Origin: Apis mellifera
Lineage: Eukaryota > Arthropoda > Insecta > Hymenoptera > Apidae
Length of the DNA: 64,000 nucleotides
Reading direction: 5' to 3'
Assembly: GCF_003254395.2 (NCBI RefSeq)
Contig: NC_037652.1
Location: 7,862,501 to 7,926,500 of the forward strand
The notes beneath the pieces are model-generated. The model did no database searches, had not been told where the DNA came from, and saw nothing but the letters and a program-made list of their open reading frames with translations. Below are positions 47,887 through 61,215 of this stretch, one piece after another. The translations under genes were made by a program, and so were the position numbers. Position 1 is the stretch's first letter, and each line of letters starts with the position of its first letter.

Positions 47887-50800
47887 TCACACCTTGTTGT
47901 GATGCCTCATCTCGTAGGCTGAGGCCCTCCCCCCTCCCCCGGAGCCCGAATAGGCGCCTGCGTACAATTCGGGATGGTTGGACCGGGCGTAGTTGGGTGC
48001 TGCGCTGCCGCTGGGTGGCGCACTAGCTGTGGGAACCGAGCGATAGCCTGCTTACAATTTAGAAAAGTAATTCAATTGTAAAAAAAAAGAGAAATATCGA
48101 AGCGAATGGAACAATGTACCAATGTACCGAGAAGTACTATAGATTATTAGTCACTGTCGACTACATTGAACTGGTGAAATGGTGGAGTAGTTATCATCTA
48201 TATTAAAATCATGCAGTATAGTCGTCCTATATAGTAGTAGCCTTTTAATCATCAACCAAGATACTTCTACTCAATCAAAATCATTTTGTCATCCAAAAGC
48301 CATATTTCTATTTCTCAAAGATACTGATTGAAATGATTATGCGAAAATATGACGATGCGAAAGCGGAATAAATAAATATGTAGTATTACTGTATTACTTT
48401 GACATTAACGATCGAATGAAATTTTAATAACGATGGCTTTCGTCGAATGGTTATAGAAGAGAGATAGGAGCAAATGCAAGAACGTCGCAAACGTTGAAAC
48501 GATCGGAGAAGAATATTAAATGAAATTTCTATTCGTGGATTTGCTTCTATCAAGGGTATAGAGTATAGGCCCCAGCTCACCTCTGTAGGTCATAGAACGA
48601 TAGTATCAGGTAGTGATGCGCATCAATCAATGCGAGGAAGATGCAAACAGGAAAAAACATTGATATAGTTGCAGATCACACAGGGACAAATACATAAAAG
48701 CAAGCTTCTTAGCTTGAGTTTAATCCATATTTTACCAGCTAATATACAAACGTATCACGTACGTGTTTTAACAACAAGCAACATTTATCCAGGATCAAAC
48801 TCGAGCAACGATAGCTGCATTGAAAGAAGCGACCAAATTTATTTGGTGAATTTACCTTTCGGATAATACTGAGCACCTCTACCCTCTCCATAACCGTGAG
48901 AGGGTCCCCTTGTACCATGTCCTCCTTGACCTTGTCTGGGAGGTATACTTCTGGGACCTGCTCCACCTCCGTGTGGATGTCGCTGTGAAACGTATTTTAT
49001 TATTTTAAATTAATCAAACCAACGATTGATTAAAACAAATATAGTTTTATATCAATATTTTATCCTAGTTTTTCCTTCTCTTTTATTTCATTTTATATAC
49101 CATTCTTCTCAGAGTGTTCATCGGTCTTCTTAGAGTATCGCTGATACGTCTGGCCGGTGGTTTCTTAGGATTACTCGATGGAGTGTGAACGGCGCAGCAC
49201 TTGATGAACAACCCCATGAAAATAATGAAAGCTATTCCCATTAACACTGCCGCCCACCAGAATTCCTGAAAAAAAAAAACGATCTTATTATTATTATTAT
49301 CGATATTATTATTCTACATTCAAATTTACAACTTACAGTTATCCATTGTGCTACTGTACGCAATGTATCCTTATTGAATAAAAGATTTTTCAATCTGGCT
49401 AATGGTCCTTCTGCGTCAACGGCTCTACACTTCAAAAATACATCACAATATCCCTAAACAAAAAAAAGAAAAAAAAAAAAGAAAAGAAAAGGAAAATACG
49501 AAATTATTAATCGGTTAAAACAAACGATACATTTGTTACACGGTTGTATTAAATTAGAGCTTCTTTACTTGAAAATTATCACAAGGTGATCCAGGTCTGA
49601 GGCTGATTCCACCTTCGGGTAGACCGACTACGTGCGCAAATTCGCTGGTGCTACGGCAGGTCGATGGATCGGTTCCATTTTGGCAGGCTAATTCGCACAG
49701 TTTACGTTTATCGATGTTTGGAATTACGTTACTCGTTAAAAAGCACTCGGTCAAGTTCCATTCCAGGCAAATCGATCCCGTACACTCTCCGTTGATGCAC
49801 AACTGTAAGGAACAAAATTATCAATATATATATTATCACAAAAGAGAGAGAGAAAGAAAAATAAAAGACGATCCATCGAATGACAGTACAAAAAAGAAAG
49901 TGTTTCTTCTTCACCTGAGTTCCCTCGTTACATCTAGTCTTATTGGCTCTTGGCAACGGCGGAGGGCACTCTGAGGATCGCCCGTTACACGTTGAATTGT
50001 AACTACAATCGGATTCAGCCTTGCATTGAACGTTTTTGGAGAGGGGAACGAACTGGCAGGATTCGCTCGAACAACAAGGCCCTTGGCTGGGACTGTGGAA
50101 GAGAAATGACACGTCAGATTCACAGATCAGATGTCACCTATGCTAACATGCATCGATCCATACCTGCATTGGGTTCCGGATTTTCTGGTGCAACCCTTGG
50201 CCGTGTCGTTCTTCATTTTATCCAAATCCGATATCTGCCTTGGATAACAACACTTATCCACGCATTCGTTGTCGTCGTACCCGCAATCGCACTCTTCCCC
50301 GGCTTCAACTATCTTATTACCGCAGAAAGCTCCAGCAGAGGCTGTTGCAAAAAATAAATTGGAACAATAAGATCAGCGAACAGAACTCGTTGTATGTAAA
50401 GTATCAACCGCGGTTTACAACACACCGGTGAAACAATTTTTCTTCTTCTTGTCTTCTATGGCGTCCAACACGTTACTGATATTCCCTATACTGCATTTCG
50501 AAAATTTGCTGTTGTTCGGCCGGTCCCCGCTCGTCGCAGAAGCAAACATGATGTAATTTCCGTGGAGGCCACCCGGCCTACACTCGGGTGGAAAATCGTG
50601 CTGCAAATGAAAACGAAGTTAGTGCAAGGAAAGTAAGAGAAAATGATAGGAAAGTTTTTAATTAATTAATTAACAATTCCTTACAGGCGATCCAAAATTG
50701 TGCCCTATCTCGTGGGCCAACGTCAACTGCGACACTTTAGGAGGCACTCTGCTGTTGTAATTGACGAAAGTGATGATCCCGGTGTTCAAGGATCTCTTGG

Positions 50801-53800
50801 TGGACTGGTACATCCCACCGACCGTCTCCGTATACGTTTTGTATCTCTCGCAAATGCCACCGGATGCGCCAGATGCGGATGCTACCCAGGCAAGACCAAG
50901 AGTACCGCCGGTAAAATCTCTGTTAATAATACAGCCGGTGGTGAATCTGTATTCCGAGTATGTTGAGCATCGTATGTATATTTCAAAAGACGCCATTCTT
51001 TCTTTTGCGTACCTGTAGGTGAACACGTACGCGAGGCAGAAATCCTCGTGGTTGCCGAGCGAATGCAAATTTAAAAAGTTACTGACGTCGATGTTCTCCA
51101 TGCAGAAAGGATTTGGCTCGCCGTACGTTTGTTGGGGCGTGCACGCCGTGTCGTCGTCGATCTGCGGTGGTCAAAGTGTTTCTCATTAGAGGCGAGACCT
51201 AATTTTTCAGAGATACACACAGTCGTTCGCAAAGAAAAAGAAAAAAAAGATTAAACTTTTATCTCCCACCTTGTGAAGTTGAACGAAAGTTCGAAATCTA
51301 ATTTTAAACTTGCGCAATGCAATCATCATTGGCATAAAAAAATTAAACTTTTACTCGGCGATGTAAAATTTGTCGAAACGAGTCAACAGCTGCCGATTCA
51401 AAGTTTGCGAAATCTAATTTTTTTAACTCGTGATGATCGTCCTTTGCAAAAAGGAAAGAGAGAGAAAGAAAGAAGAAAAAAATTAAAAGTTTTATCTTTT
51501 TCTTCGTCTTCGAGTCGGGTCAACCAATTCGAAAAGCTCGAAGCTTTTTCCAAAGACTTTTCGGGAAGGAATCAGATCGAGTAATTTTTTTAAATCACCT
51601 TTATCCGTTGCACCTCGAACTTGATGTTTCTATGCTTGATCCTCCCGTCGAATCTGGTGTCTCTGTAAATGTAATTCACCGCGGTGACGTGATGCGCGAT
51701 CAGAGACAATATCTCCTCCCTGGTCTTCTCCGCGTCGTGGTGTAACTGAAAGTGAAAATCAGCGAAATGAGACTCTTCTGTTGTCAATCTTCCTTGAAGG
51801 AAAAATTTCTAAAGGAAAGAACGAGCTTTCGATCGAAAAAAGAATTCAAAGATGAAGATAAATTCCTCAAACAGAGAAAGGAATGTGTCTGGTCTAACCT
51901 CTACGAAGAAAATGCGAAATGAAATTACGCTATCTCTTATTACGAACATAACCGTTTGAAGCACGACGAGAGAATGGCGGGTATTCGGCAACCGCGCAAC
52001 GAATTACTAGGGAATTTCACGCTACAGAAAAGAAGTAGACAATCCTTGCTCCAGTAGCCTTTTTTCGCTCGGACGAATCAACAACTCGAGACACGATTTT
52101 CTTGGTTATGTTCTTGGTGAATTTCTTACGTATCTGATTCAAAATAATTTCACACGCAAATTAACGTATATTTTATGTACTTTTTACATATAAAGAAGGA
52201 ATGTATATCGTTTTGTTGATGCATGCTCGATTTGTCAGAACAGTATCGCAAAATATCTTTCATCTTATTTCGTTGAGAGTAAACTTTATAATCCTTTTTA
52301 AGTCCTGTTAACAACGCGCTCTCACATTAGCCGTCCATTATTCTTATCCTTTTTTACACCTCTTGCTTCTCTTCGTTTCTCTTTACCGTCAATTTCTTTA
52401 CGAATAGAAATAATTTCCTCAAATTCAACAACGAGAAATCAAACTCATTTTCGCTTGAAGCGATTATCACGTCTCACGAAAATCCAAAAACTTTAAAAAT
52501 AATATTCTTATTGATCGTGTCGAACTTGAATCTTTATTTCATTAATATCATTCTACGCTTCGTTTATGATTCGACAATAAATATTGTTCAAATCGAAAGT
52601 GATGGCTCTGATCATTCGAGTGCAAAGAAAATATCGAACCAATATATATTTTCTTTCTAATAAAAATCCGCCGCTCTTTTCTTATCTTAAAATTTAAACT
52701 AAACTCGATGAAACAACAAACGGAGAGAAATCTTTTGACAAATAATTTTGATATCTACCTGTTCCGATATGTGTCTCCATATCAGGGGATCGGTTTGAAT
52801 GAAAAGGGAACAAGTGTTGTTCTTCTTGTCCTCCTTCGGCCTGGTCGCCCTCCGCGTCCTCCTGTGGCCAGGCTCGTTAGCTTCCCTCGAATACTTGTGC
52901 CCGGGCGACTCCTGATCACCGTTCCACGGTTTCGCCACCGGCGGCGGCTCGGATTTCTTCTCGGTCACCGGACGTTCCTCGTCCGGTTCCGCGGAATTTT
53001 GTATCCTGTCCATCCACTCCACCACGTCGTCGGTGATGCCGCAACCTCCCGTTTCACCTTTAAAAAAAAAAAAAATTAACCGCGCGTGGAAGAAGAAACT
53101 AATAGAATTTCCTTCCCGATGATATCAATCTTCCGTTTAAAATAAAAAAATAATAATAATTAATTAATACACGTCGTGTCGCTCGTGGAAGAAGAAATTA
53201 ATCAAATTTCCTTATCATCCCAGAGTTGGAAAAAGTCTCGAATAAAAATAAGTTAAAAATAATCTCAAAAAAAGTTACTTGATCGGGTTACAAAACTCGA
53301 GAATTTAGTTAGTCGAATCCGTTCCATCCGTGTAATCTCACCGGTTTCATGTTCACGTAATTATTTCCAATTATCATTATTCACGTTTCGAAAGTAAGCA
53401 AGAATTAAATTTTCCCCATAATCCATTTCAAATTCGAATTGATTTAAAAAAAAAAAAAAAAAAAACACTCTTTTCGAAAGTTTCTATCTATAATAAAAAA
53501 TAAATTAATTGTACGAAAGGACTTTAATTTGTAAATTATTTATTAATAATATTATTAATATAATAAATAAATTATTAAACTACTTTAGCATAATAGTGCA
53601 TTAAATTTAGGATTTAATTATATTAATTTTTGAGTTAATAAATAATAATTTGAGTATTAATTAATTTATTAATTTTAATAATTATAGTTTTAATCAGAGT
53701 TGCATTTTTAACTTTATCAGAACGAAAAATTTTAGGATATATTCAAGATCGAAAAGGACCTAATAAAATTATATTATTTGGTATGTTTCAACCTTTTAGC

Positions 53801-56800
53801 GATGCATTAAAATTGTTATCTAAAGAATGGTTTTTTTTTTAATTATTCAAATTTATTTATTTATAGACCAATAATGATATTTTTTTTATCTTTGGTTATA
53901 TGAATTTTATATCCTTGATTTAGGTTAATATATTTTATGGAGTTTAGAGTTTTATATATATTATTTAGTTTTGGGTTTAAGAGTTTATCCTGTATTATTT
54001 GTTGGATGAATTATTCCATGGTAAAAATAAATAATCCTAAGAATCTGAAAAAAAAAAAAAAAAGAAAAACACCGAACGCGTACGTTTACGCTAGGCTCGT
54101 CCTCTGCTTGGCTCCTCCTCGTTCGCTGGAAGAGGAAGTATGATTTCACACTCGTACGTAGGCGGGTGACCACGTCCTCAAAATAATGGGATCGTCGTTA
54201 CGGACGATACGACACCCAAGGGGAAGCGGTTAAGTTTGTCATTACGAGGCGCATTATGCCGGCGCATCCGCTTTCGCAGACACAGCTCCTCTCTCTCTCC
54301 CTCCCTCTCTTCCCCTCCCCGCATTTCGAAATTACGCGAATAATTAAACTGCGCATCGCCACTTCCGCTGCGACGCGTTATAAACTTGCCCGGCTGGAAA
54401 CGATCGTGCGTTCTCGAATAATAGGCTCGTTCTTTGATGCACGATAGAACGAAAATTTGCTGTTTCATGTCGTTTATTGTTATCGTCGATGACGAATTTT
54501 TCGGAAAAATTGGGGACGAGATAGAAGGAAGTTGAAATTTGTAAAGGACAAGAGAATAATTAGCATTTTATTCTTTTTTATCTTTCTCGACGATAAATTT
54601 AAACTTCTTAGTTTAAAACTAATGAGTTTTAGAACGTGAATGGATTTTAAATTTCTTTTTTTTTGTATCGACTTGCAGTAGAACAAAAGAAAGAAAACTT
54701 TAAAATTTTCAGGAATCAAAATGTGCTCTTTCCATTGTGAAACATGAATATATTTTAAATTTCATTAATAAACTTTGTTATGTGACGAGTGACGTAAATT
54801 GGATCTCTGTGTATAAAAATTTTTAAACCAATATTTAAACGAATGATTTATAATTTATAATTATAGGGAAATCTATAAAATGTTGCAACGAAGAATCGTA
54901 ATATCCATAATTTTATCCCCCAAAAAACTTCCAACTTTGTAATCTTTACGAATCGCACAAGATCGAGCATCGTGTTCCACAATCCAAGTTATACATTACA
55001 GCAACCTGTGTAATGAAATTGAAGTGTATAGACAGGTCCAGATAACCTCGCATTAATCTCAACGAGAGAGAAAGAGAGGTTAGGGAACGTAGAGAGTAGC
55101 GATTTCGAATATTTATATGGACCTAATGCCTCACCGTACGACGATCGATAATTCGAAAATTCCCTTGTATCGCGCGCACAACAGTTTAAGAACAAACCGA
55201 TATTGTCAGACCAGGGGATAATTGGAGCGGTCGATGCTGGTTTTATCGACGGGTTAACCGTGAGCCGCGAGGTTTAATGACTTGGCGTCTTGATGTGACG
55301 ATATTGGCTAAACTTTATTGATACTACCTACGAACTTAATACAGATTACCGTTACACGAGGTAAAGATGGGAACGTTTTACCAACATCGGTGAAAATTCT
55401 TGGCGAAGGATCGATCCTGTAGAGAACAATGTTTCGCCCGATCGTGATCGAGTGGAAAATAATAAGAATAATACGATTGTGAAAAAAACGATTACCGACG
55501 GTGCTAATAGAAGAGAATAAATGGGAGAAAGTCGCGGTTATCGATTGATGGAATTGAAGATTTTAAGTAAGAACGACGATCTCTTTGTTCTTCGATTGTA
55601 ATTGTAACGATGTTGGATTGAATTGAATCGCAGGTTTCAGAATACTGTACACGGTATCTCTAAATACGAGGTTACAATACCTGATGTGTAATGTTAGTAC
55701 ATACTGTTTTATGACGAAGGTGATTCGCGCGATATTCATTATCCAACTGGATACTATTCCATAATAATGGCCCGATACAATGGAATCGCGTGTGGTATGA
55801 AATATTAGCTCGTATCACGTGAAATTGCCGTTTTTGAAATTAAAAACAATATATTTTCGAAACTATAATCTTTATTCGATCAAAATATGAGCTATTAGTT
55901 TTAATGACGTTTTCTCAATTGACGTATTCCATTTTTACAAAACTTCATGGTTTTGAGAGTGAATAAATTCTTCGAATGTTGCGATTACAGCTTCTCGTCG
56001 AGTATTTCATTTTTTAAAAACAAAAAACAACTGAAACCCATTGCATCCAAATATCATTGGAGCGGGTGTTGTTCGTTGGATTAGCTTCTATTTCGCCTTC
56101 CAATTTATTTTTGTTTAATATGGATCTCGATCTAGCTCGGGGCTCATTTTCAAAATTCTCATTTCCACATCTGAATTTTTTAAACTGCCGCCGAAAACTA
56201 ACTTAATATTTTGATATGCTTCGGCTGGCCCAAATTAAACAGGAATAATATTTTATAAATTCGTTCAAAAAACAGTCAAACCAAGATACAATACAAAAAA
56301 AGAACTTATTTTACGCAAAGAAAATATAAGAGGAATAAAAATACATTAAAACAAATTATAAGTTAAATAAAATTTAACAAGATACGATTAATCGATCATT
56401 TATTCTGAAATTGGCAATTTCACGTGGTATAATCACTTAATATTAATAAAATATGCGTAAAACGCGTGTAATTAAATATTCTCCACAAAAAAAAAATAAA
56501 AAGATCGCATATATGTGAATGGTAGAAAATTCAGAATGGAAAATTAATTTTCCGGATTCATAATATATACACACATATATACCTATATATACACGCATAT
56601 ATCTGTATATCCACGCGTAAACAGGCAAAGATGACGTGAGTTTGTCCGCGAGGAGTGCAATATGGACGAAGAGGGGGGGAAGGGCACGATAAATATTATA
56701 CGCGATACCGGCAACTGTTTATTTAAGCGTCGGTTATTTGCGCAAATGCTATAAACATGGCGGAGGTTGCGCTGGCTGAAATCCACACGTCGCCATCTAT

Positions 56801-59800
56801 AGAGAACAGATGTGCGAGTGTGCTCCATACGTGTGGCTACGTCTAATTCGGCGACCAGGCGAATATCTTCCAGCTTGTTATTCCTCGGTACAAATACAAA
56901 TAATACAAACCCGTGAGAGAATAGAATCGTTTCACCTTCCTCCTTTCGCGAATGATATCGCGAATGGAGAGTGGAATCGGCCATATCGACCCTCGTCTAC
57001 ACCTTTTCCCGAAACGTGTAATCTCTTTGTTGGAATGAATTGGGATGGAGCGGTTGCAACGGCTACACGAATATACGAAAAGTAAATATTCGGGTACGGT
57101 TATTTTCTTTTATTTTCGTTCCTTACGATTCTCTCTCTGTTCTTTCTTCTTTCCGAGTGTTAAATTCCTGTGTGCTAGACGACTTTTTCAGTCGAAGGTT
57201 CGAAGTGATTTTACGTGACAAGTGTGACATATTTATAAATTAATATCGCGCTCTCAATCGAAGATCCAATAAAATCTAGCATAAATCATTCGTTACTCTA
57301 CCGAGATTCGCTTCTCGAGCCCCAAAGTGTTAAAATAATTTTCAATATTTTGTTATTCAAAGTGAAGAAAAATCGTGGAAAATTTGAGAACTCTAGAAGA
57401 AGGAGAGTATACACAAAATTATACACACTAAGGTGAAAACACAATGGAACGGAGGAACAACGTGGAGCAAATGGAGCGGAAACTGCAATGCCCTCCAGTC
57501 TGAATCAACCGGTACCCTCGTTAGCCACTCTAACTCCGTAAGTCCTCGAACCTCGGCCTTCTCTAGCCACGCTATTTGTTTGAATTTCACTCTTCAACCA
57601 TGTTTGTGCGTATATATCCGTGTACAAAACGCACTTGTGCGCTACTATATTCAATATACTGCAGCGGTTTACGCGGTGTATAGTTAAGGCGGTTCGCTAA
57701 AAACCGGTACACGGTTGGATGCTCCTTTAAGGATGCCTCGTAACGAGTCAACTAAACTGTGGTGTTGACTAGACTCCGGTGGAAGGGATAGAGGCCGCGG
57801 AGCATCGCGCGGTAAAGGGGGGTGTCCTTCCAAGTGTGTAAACACAGCCTCGCGAATATTACGAGTTGTCCGTTACGAGATATATCTATACATGTATTGT
57901 GTCGAACTTTGTGGATCTTTCTAGACTTTCACCGACAGGCGTGAAAATGTTAGTGTGCAAAAATTTCGGCCGAGGCTCGAGTTTATCGAGTTACCAGCAA
58001 TTTAATTTTGCGCTTGTAGGTAGGCAACCATAGATGCGGAACTGTGCGCAGGGCCGTGCCGTAGTGGATTGGGGCCCCCCGTTTACCGTTTCACGATCAT
58101 TTTATAAACTGCGATCTTTTTGAAACGAAGTTATCGAACGTCTCGTAGGATTTTCTCGTGTGTATCTATTGAGAAGAATGAGATATTAAAGTATTGTTAA
58201 AGGCGTTGTAAGGTCGGTTAATGTCACTTAACACGCGTCTCTTGTTTCTTCTTATTTATGGATCCATCGAAAAAGTTATTTATGGATGGAATAATATTGA
58301 TAATCGATATTCGTTGGGATTGTCATTTATCATTGCGGGAATGGAATAGTATTTGATTGTACAGAATGTATCGTAATAATATTACAAATCGGCCCCTTTC
58401 GGAAAAGCATTTTATCGATCCAGCTTAACGATTTTTCCTTTTTTTTTTTTCACGAAAATCTCGTTTCCTCGTATCGAACAAACGAAATTTTTTTGTAAAC
58501 AAAAAACGCGTGCTACGTAAACACGCGAAATTGTACGGCGAAAGTTTTCAACGGCGACGATTAAAAGGGATTTGCATTTTATATCGGATTTAATACGCGA
58601 AAACTGCCGCTTCGACCTGCTATCGTGGAAACGCGCGCAGCCACGTAATTAAAATTAATTATAGCGTTTCATTAACACGAGCGATAGCACAATGCGCGAT
58701 TCCAAGCGCATTAATCGTAATAACCCAACCGGTCCGGTCTTATGTAGTTATACGCCGTGTGATGTAACGGTTAATTCCGTTGGAAAATTCTATCGTTTGT
58801 CGTGCTTCTACGATTACGTCATGCCATACGTTTTACTTTCTTTCTTTCCTTCTTTTTTAGCCACTTGACTTAACTTGGCAACTAGCCAAGCTTCGTTCGA
58901 AAAATTATCTTGATATATCGGACGATGATGGGCAAAATTTAATACGTTGAAATTACGAAGAAAAAAGTAATTGCTTAATTCGAAATTTTTTAACTACTTA
59001 TTTTTAAGAAAATTCGGAGAATCTTTCAATAATAAAGAAGATAATATTTTATATTTTTTTATATCGGTTTCACGTCTTCTTCTTAATAAGAGTTTTCGAC
59101 TATTTTTTTTCTAACGCTTCGTATTATTCACAATGAAATTGTGACGGAGAGAGAGAAAGAAAAAGAGATTCGATTTACCTTTTCGAAGATGGGCGTACGG
59201 ATCGTCCACGTTATTCTCATGATAGATGACGGAATGCAACGTGTCATTTATCTCGTGCGGCGGGAAGTAATAGTACGCCTTTTCCACGTACCACGCGCCA
59301 CCTCGGGGCGATATGATTTTCCCGTGGAAAACGCCGTCGCTGATACTTCCGAACACGTGGCTGCCGGGCTCGCCTGGAAAAACGAATAAAATAATATTTC
59401 GAACAATCGAATCAATCGCGTTTGAATAATTTTGGAAGAGGGAATTAAAATATTCGATTTTTATCGTAGCGTGTTAGAGCGAGGAGTGGAGAAGCGAGGA
59501 GATAAATCGCGAGGGAGTTGTGCACATAGTTCACACGGTTCTCGACAGTGTGTTATTTCGAGTTTCTTTGAGAATTGTATTCCACGGTTATAAATCCCGG
59601 ATGACAGGTTTGAACAGGTTAGATATGATACGGTACTTACATGCAAGGATGGTATAATATCGATATTTCATTCCTTTCTTGGAACTAGAAGAAAACTAAA
59701 TTAACTGCGACATTTTTGTGCGTTTTGAAGTTAGCCGATATATTTTAAAACGATATTACGTGTCTCTGTATTAAAAAAAATTGTTTAAAAATATAATATT

Positions 59801-61215
59801 ATCATCGGAAGATCGATGATAAATCAGAAAACACGAAGGAAACAAAGGTTGATGAATAATATAAAAATCTATAATTTATATTTATATTTACTTAAAATAA
59901 AATAAAATAAATATATATAATAAATTTAAAATAAAAATTCTTCTTTCTTCCGTTCCTTTAAATAATTATAAAAAAATTAGTCTTTAAAAAAATAAATAAC
60001 TATAGAGTTGCACGAAAATATATAATAATAATAATAATAATAATAATCCTTTCCGAGACTAACTCTTCCCTTACTATTTATAAAACGGAAGGGAAAAATC
60101 GGGGCCAAGTGTCCTTCAATGTCACGAATATTTTAAAATGCTTTTTTTCTTTTTTTTTTTCCCTCCTGTATTTTAAGAATCGGAATAAAAGATCGAGCTT
60201 TTTCTTTTTTTTCCCCTCCCCCCTCTTCCGGTAAACACGTAGACGTAACCAGGTCGCGGCGGGAGGGGGGAGGGCGCGAGCACAAAAGTGAAAGATAAAC
60301 AGTTTCCAACAGCCGGCTCGAGCCAATCCATAATTTAAAATGTCCCCCCGTGCACGAACTATCGTAAATTATTAGAGTGGAAATAAAGGTCTCACCCGGT
60401 ATCTGTACACGCACTTTTGCGTGCCACACCTGCGGGTATCGCGGGGTATCACGGTTTAAAGAGAAGAGATATAACCGCCGCGGTGACTGTACAACCGGTA
60501 AAACGGTACTCCCTCCGCTCGTGGATAAAGTTTTCGAGTGTAACGCTTGAACGGCAAAGTGGTGTTGCGATTTACATGCGCTATAGAAAGCTCGACACCA
60601 CTGTGTATCGTGTAAGCGAAGTCACTCAACCCATTACCACATTTTCACCTTTTACGCGCAGGCGTCTTTGTAACAACGTTGCGATACCTTGACCTTAGAC
60701 ACGGTCTTTATAATTTTCGTGGAGAAGGTTCAACGATCGAGTCCACGAGTTCTCATTTGTTACATCACTACGCGCGTTATTTTTATTAAATTATAGAATA
60801 AGAAACACATACGAGAACAATTATATTAATGATGTGGAGTAATAGATAAAAGTGGGAAAAATGTGGAAATTTTAAAAATTAAAATGATTTCGCATATAAT
60901 CTAACTCGTAGCGACTCGTAGAATGAAACGGATAAGAAAGATGATCGAACTTACCGACTAAGTGGCCCTGGTAAATATGGGACGTATCGAGGTCTTCCGT
61001 TTGACCGGACGGCCCTTCGATAATTAAATTATTGCTAAAGGTGGCCAGATCCCGCTTCAACCGAATGTGGAAGTCCCTTCCGTGCGAGCGAAACTTCAGA
61101 GTCACGGAATTGTCGCGGGTAACCGACCTCTTGGCCCTCAAGTGACCTCGGTGGACCTCTTCGGTTGGATAAGAGAGTGGTTCGTAGTGGCGGATATATT
61201 CGTTCAAACGGCGAG
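47887..61215 (-). CDS. kuz: Kuzbanian / ADAM10 metalloprotease (signal-peptide exon not found)
   Basis: Membrane sheddase that cleaves Notch, Delta and other ectodomains. Exons (minus): 60955-61215, 59179-59373, 52759-53057, 51599-51745, 51013-51161, 50685-50919, 50426-50600, 50164-50341, 49915-50092, 49569-49802, 49337-49453, 49101-49265, 48856-48982, 47887-48047; phases close, 873 aa from the propeptide on. Propeptide: LNEYIRHYEPLSY, DTSHIYQGHLVG, cysteine switch TGGCGITDD, furin-type HRRTRRA. Protease: DFCLAYVFTYRDFTGGTLGL, then the zinc site HEIGHNFGSPHD split across two exons. Disintegrin/Cys-rich: GEECDCGYDDNECVDKCC, SPSQGPCC, NGECTGSICLEWNLTEC. Stem and membrane: GYCDVFLKCRAVDAEGPLAR, FWWAAVLMGIAFIIFMGLFI. 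Arg-rich tail RRPMNTLRR. Exon 61215 needs one base from an upstream exon, presumably carrying the signal peptide. Confidence 0.95.
51746..52758 (-). other. kuz: kuz intron
   Basis: Between the exons that encode the start of the protease domain. Moderately AT-rich, no recognisable nested gene. Confidence 0.7.
53572..53641 (+). pseudogene. Mitochondrial tRNA-Leu(UAG) copy inside the insertion
   Basis: Acceptor stem TTATTAA (53572-53578) pairs perfectly with TTAATAA (53635-53641). Anticodon stem TTAAA/TTTAA encloses the loop TTTAGGA with anticodon TAG. Still foldable, but mitochondrial in type and not expected to be used from the nucleus. Confidence 0.8.
53572..54012 (+). pseudogene. Nuclear mitochondrial insertion (trnL1-nad1)
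   Basis: The plus strand reads tRNA-Leu(UAG) and then the first part of NADH dehydrogenase subunit 1, the insect order on the minority strand. With the invertebrate mitochondrial code nad1 runs from about 53642: RVAFLTLSERKILGYIQD (AGA read as Ser in that code), RKGPNKIILFGMFQPFSDAL, KLLSKEW. TGA occurs where Trp is expected (in TTATATGAATT and CCTTGATTT). Near 53970 one extra T shifts the frame, after which GLRVYPVLFVGW continues in another frame. Homology stops near 54012. It lies antisense to kuz within an intron and cannot be translated in the nucleus. The left limit may extend to about 53520 (rrnL-like AT sequence). Confidence 0.85.
59374..60954 (-). other. kuz: kuz intron between propeptide exons
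   Basis: About 1.6 kb, mixed composition, with an (AAT)n tract at 60022-60047 and a GC-richer patch near 60210-60700. Nothing coding recognised. Confidence 0.7.
60022..60047. repeat. (AAT)n microsatellite
   Basis: Eight to nine AAT units. Confidence 0.85.

Larger units (their letters stand above)
53058..59178 (-). other. kuz: Large kuz intron with a mitochondrial insertion and a GC-richer block
   Basis: About 6.1 kb. Contains the mitochondrial insertion at 53572-54012, pyrimidine-rich DNA near 54290-54320, and a GC- and CpG-richer stretch at about 56600-58100. Frames inside the latter (for example 56810-57085 and 57433-57687) show no family resemblance and lack clear splice partners. Confidence 0.6.

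Noticed and set aside
56810..57687. Possible nested plus-strand gene in the kuz intron
   Set aside because: The 84-91 codon frames show no homology cues and no donor/acceptor chain linking them.
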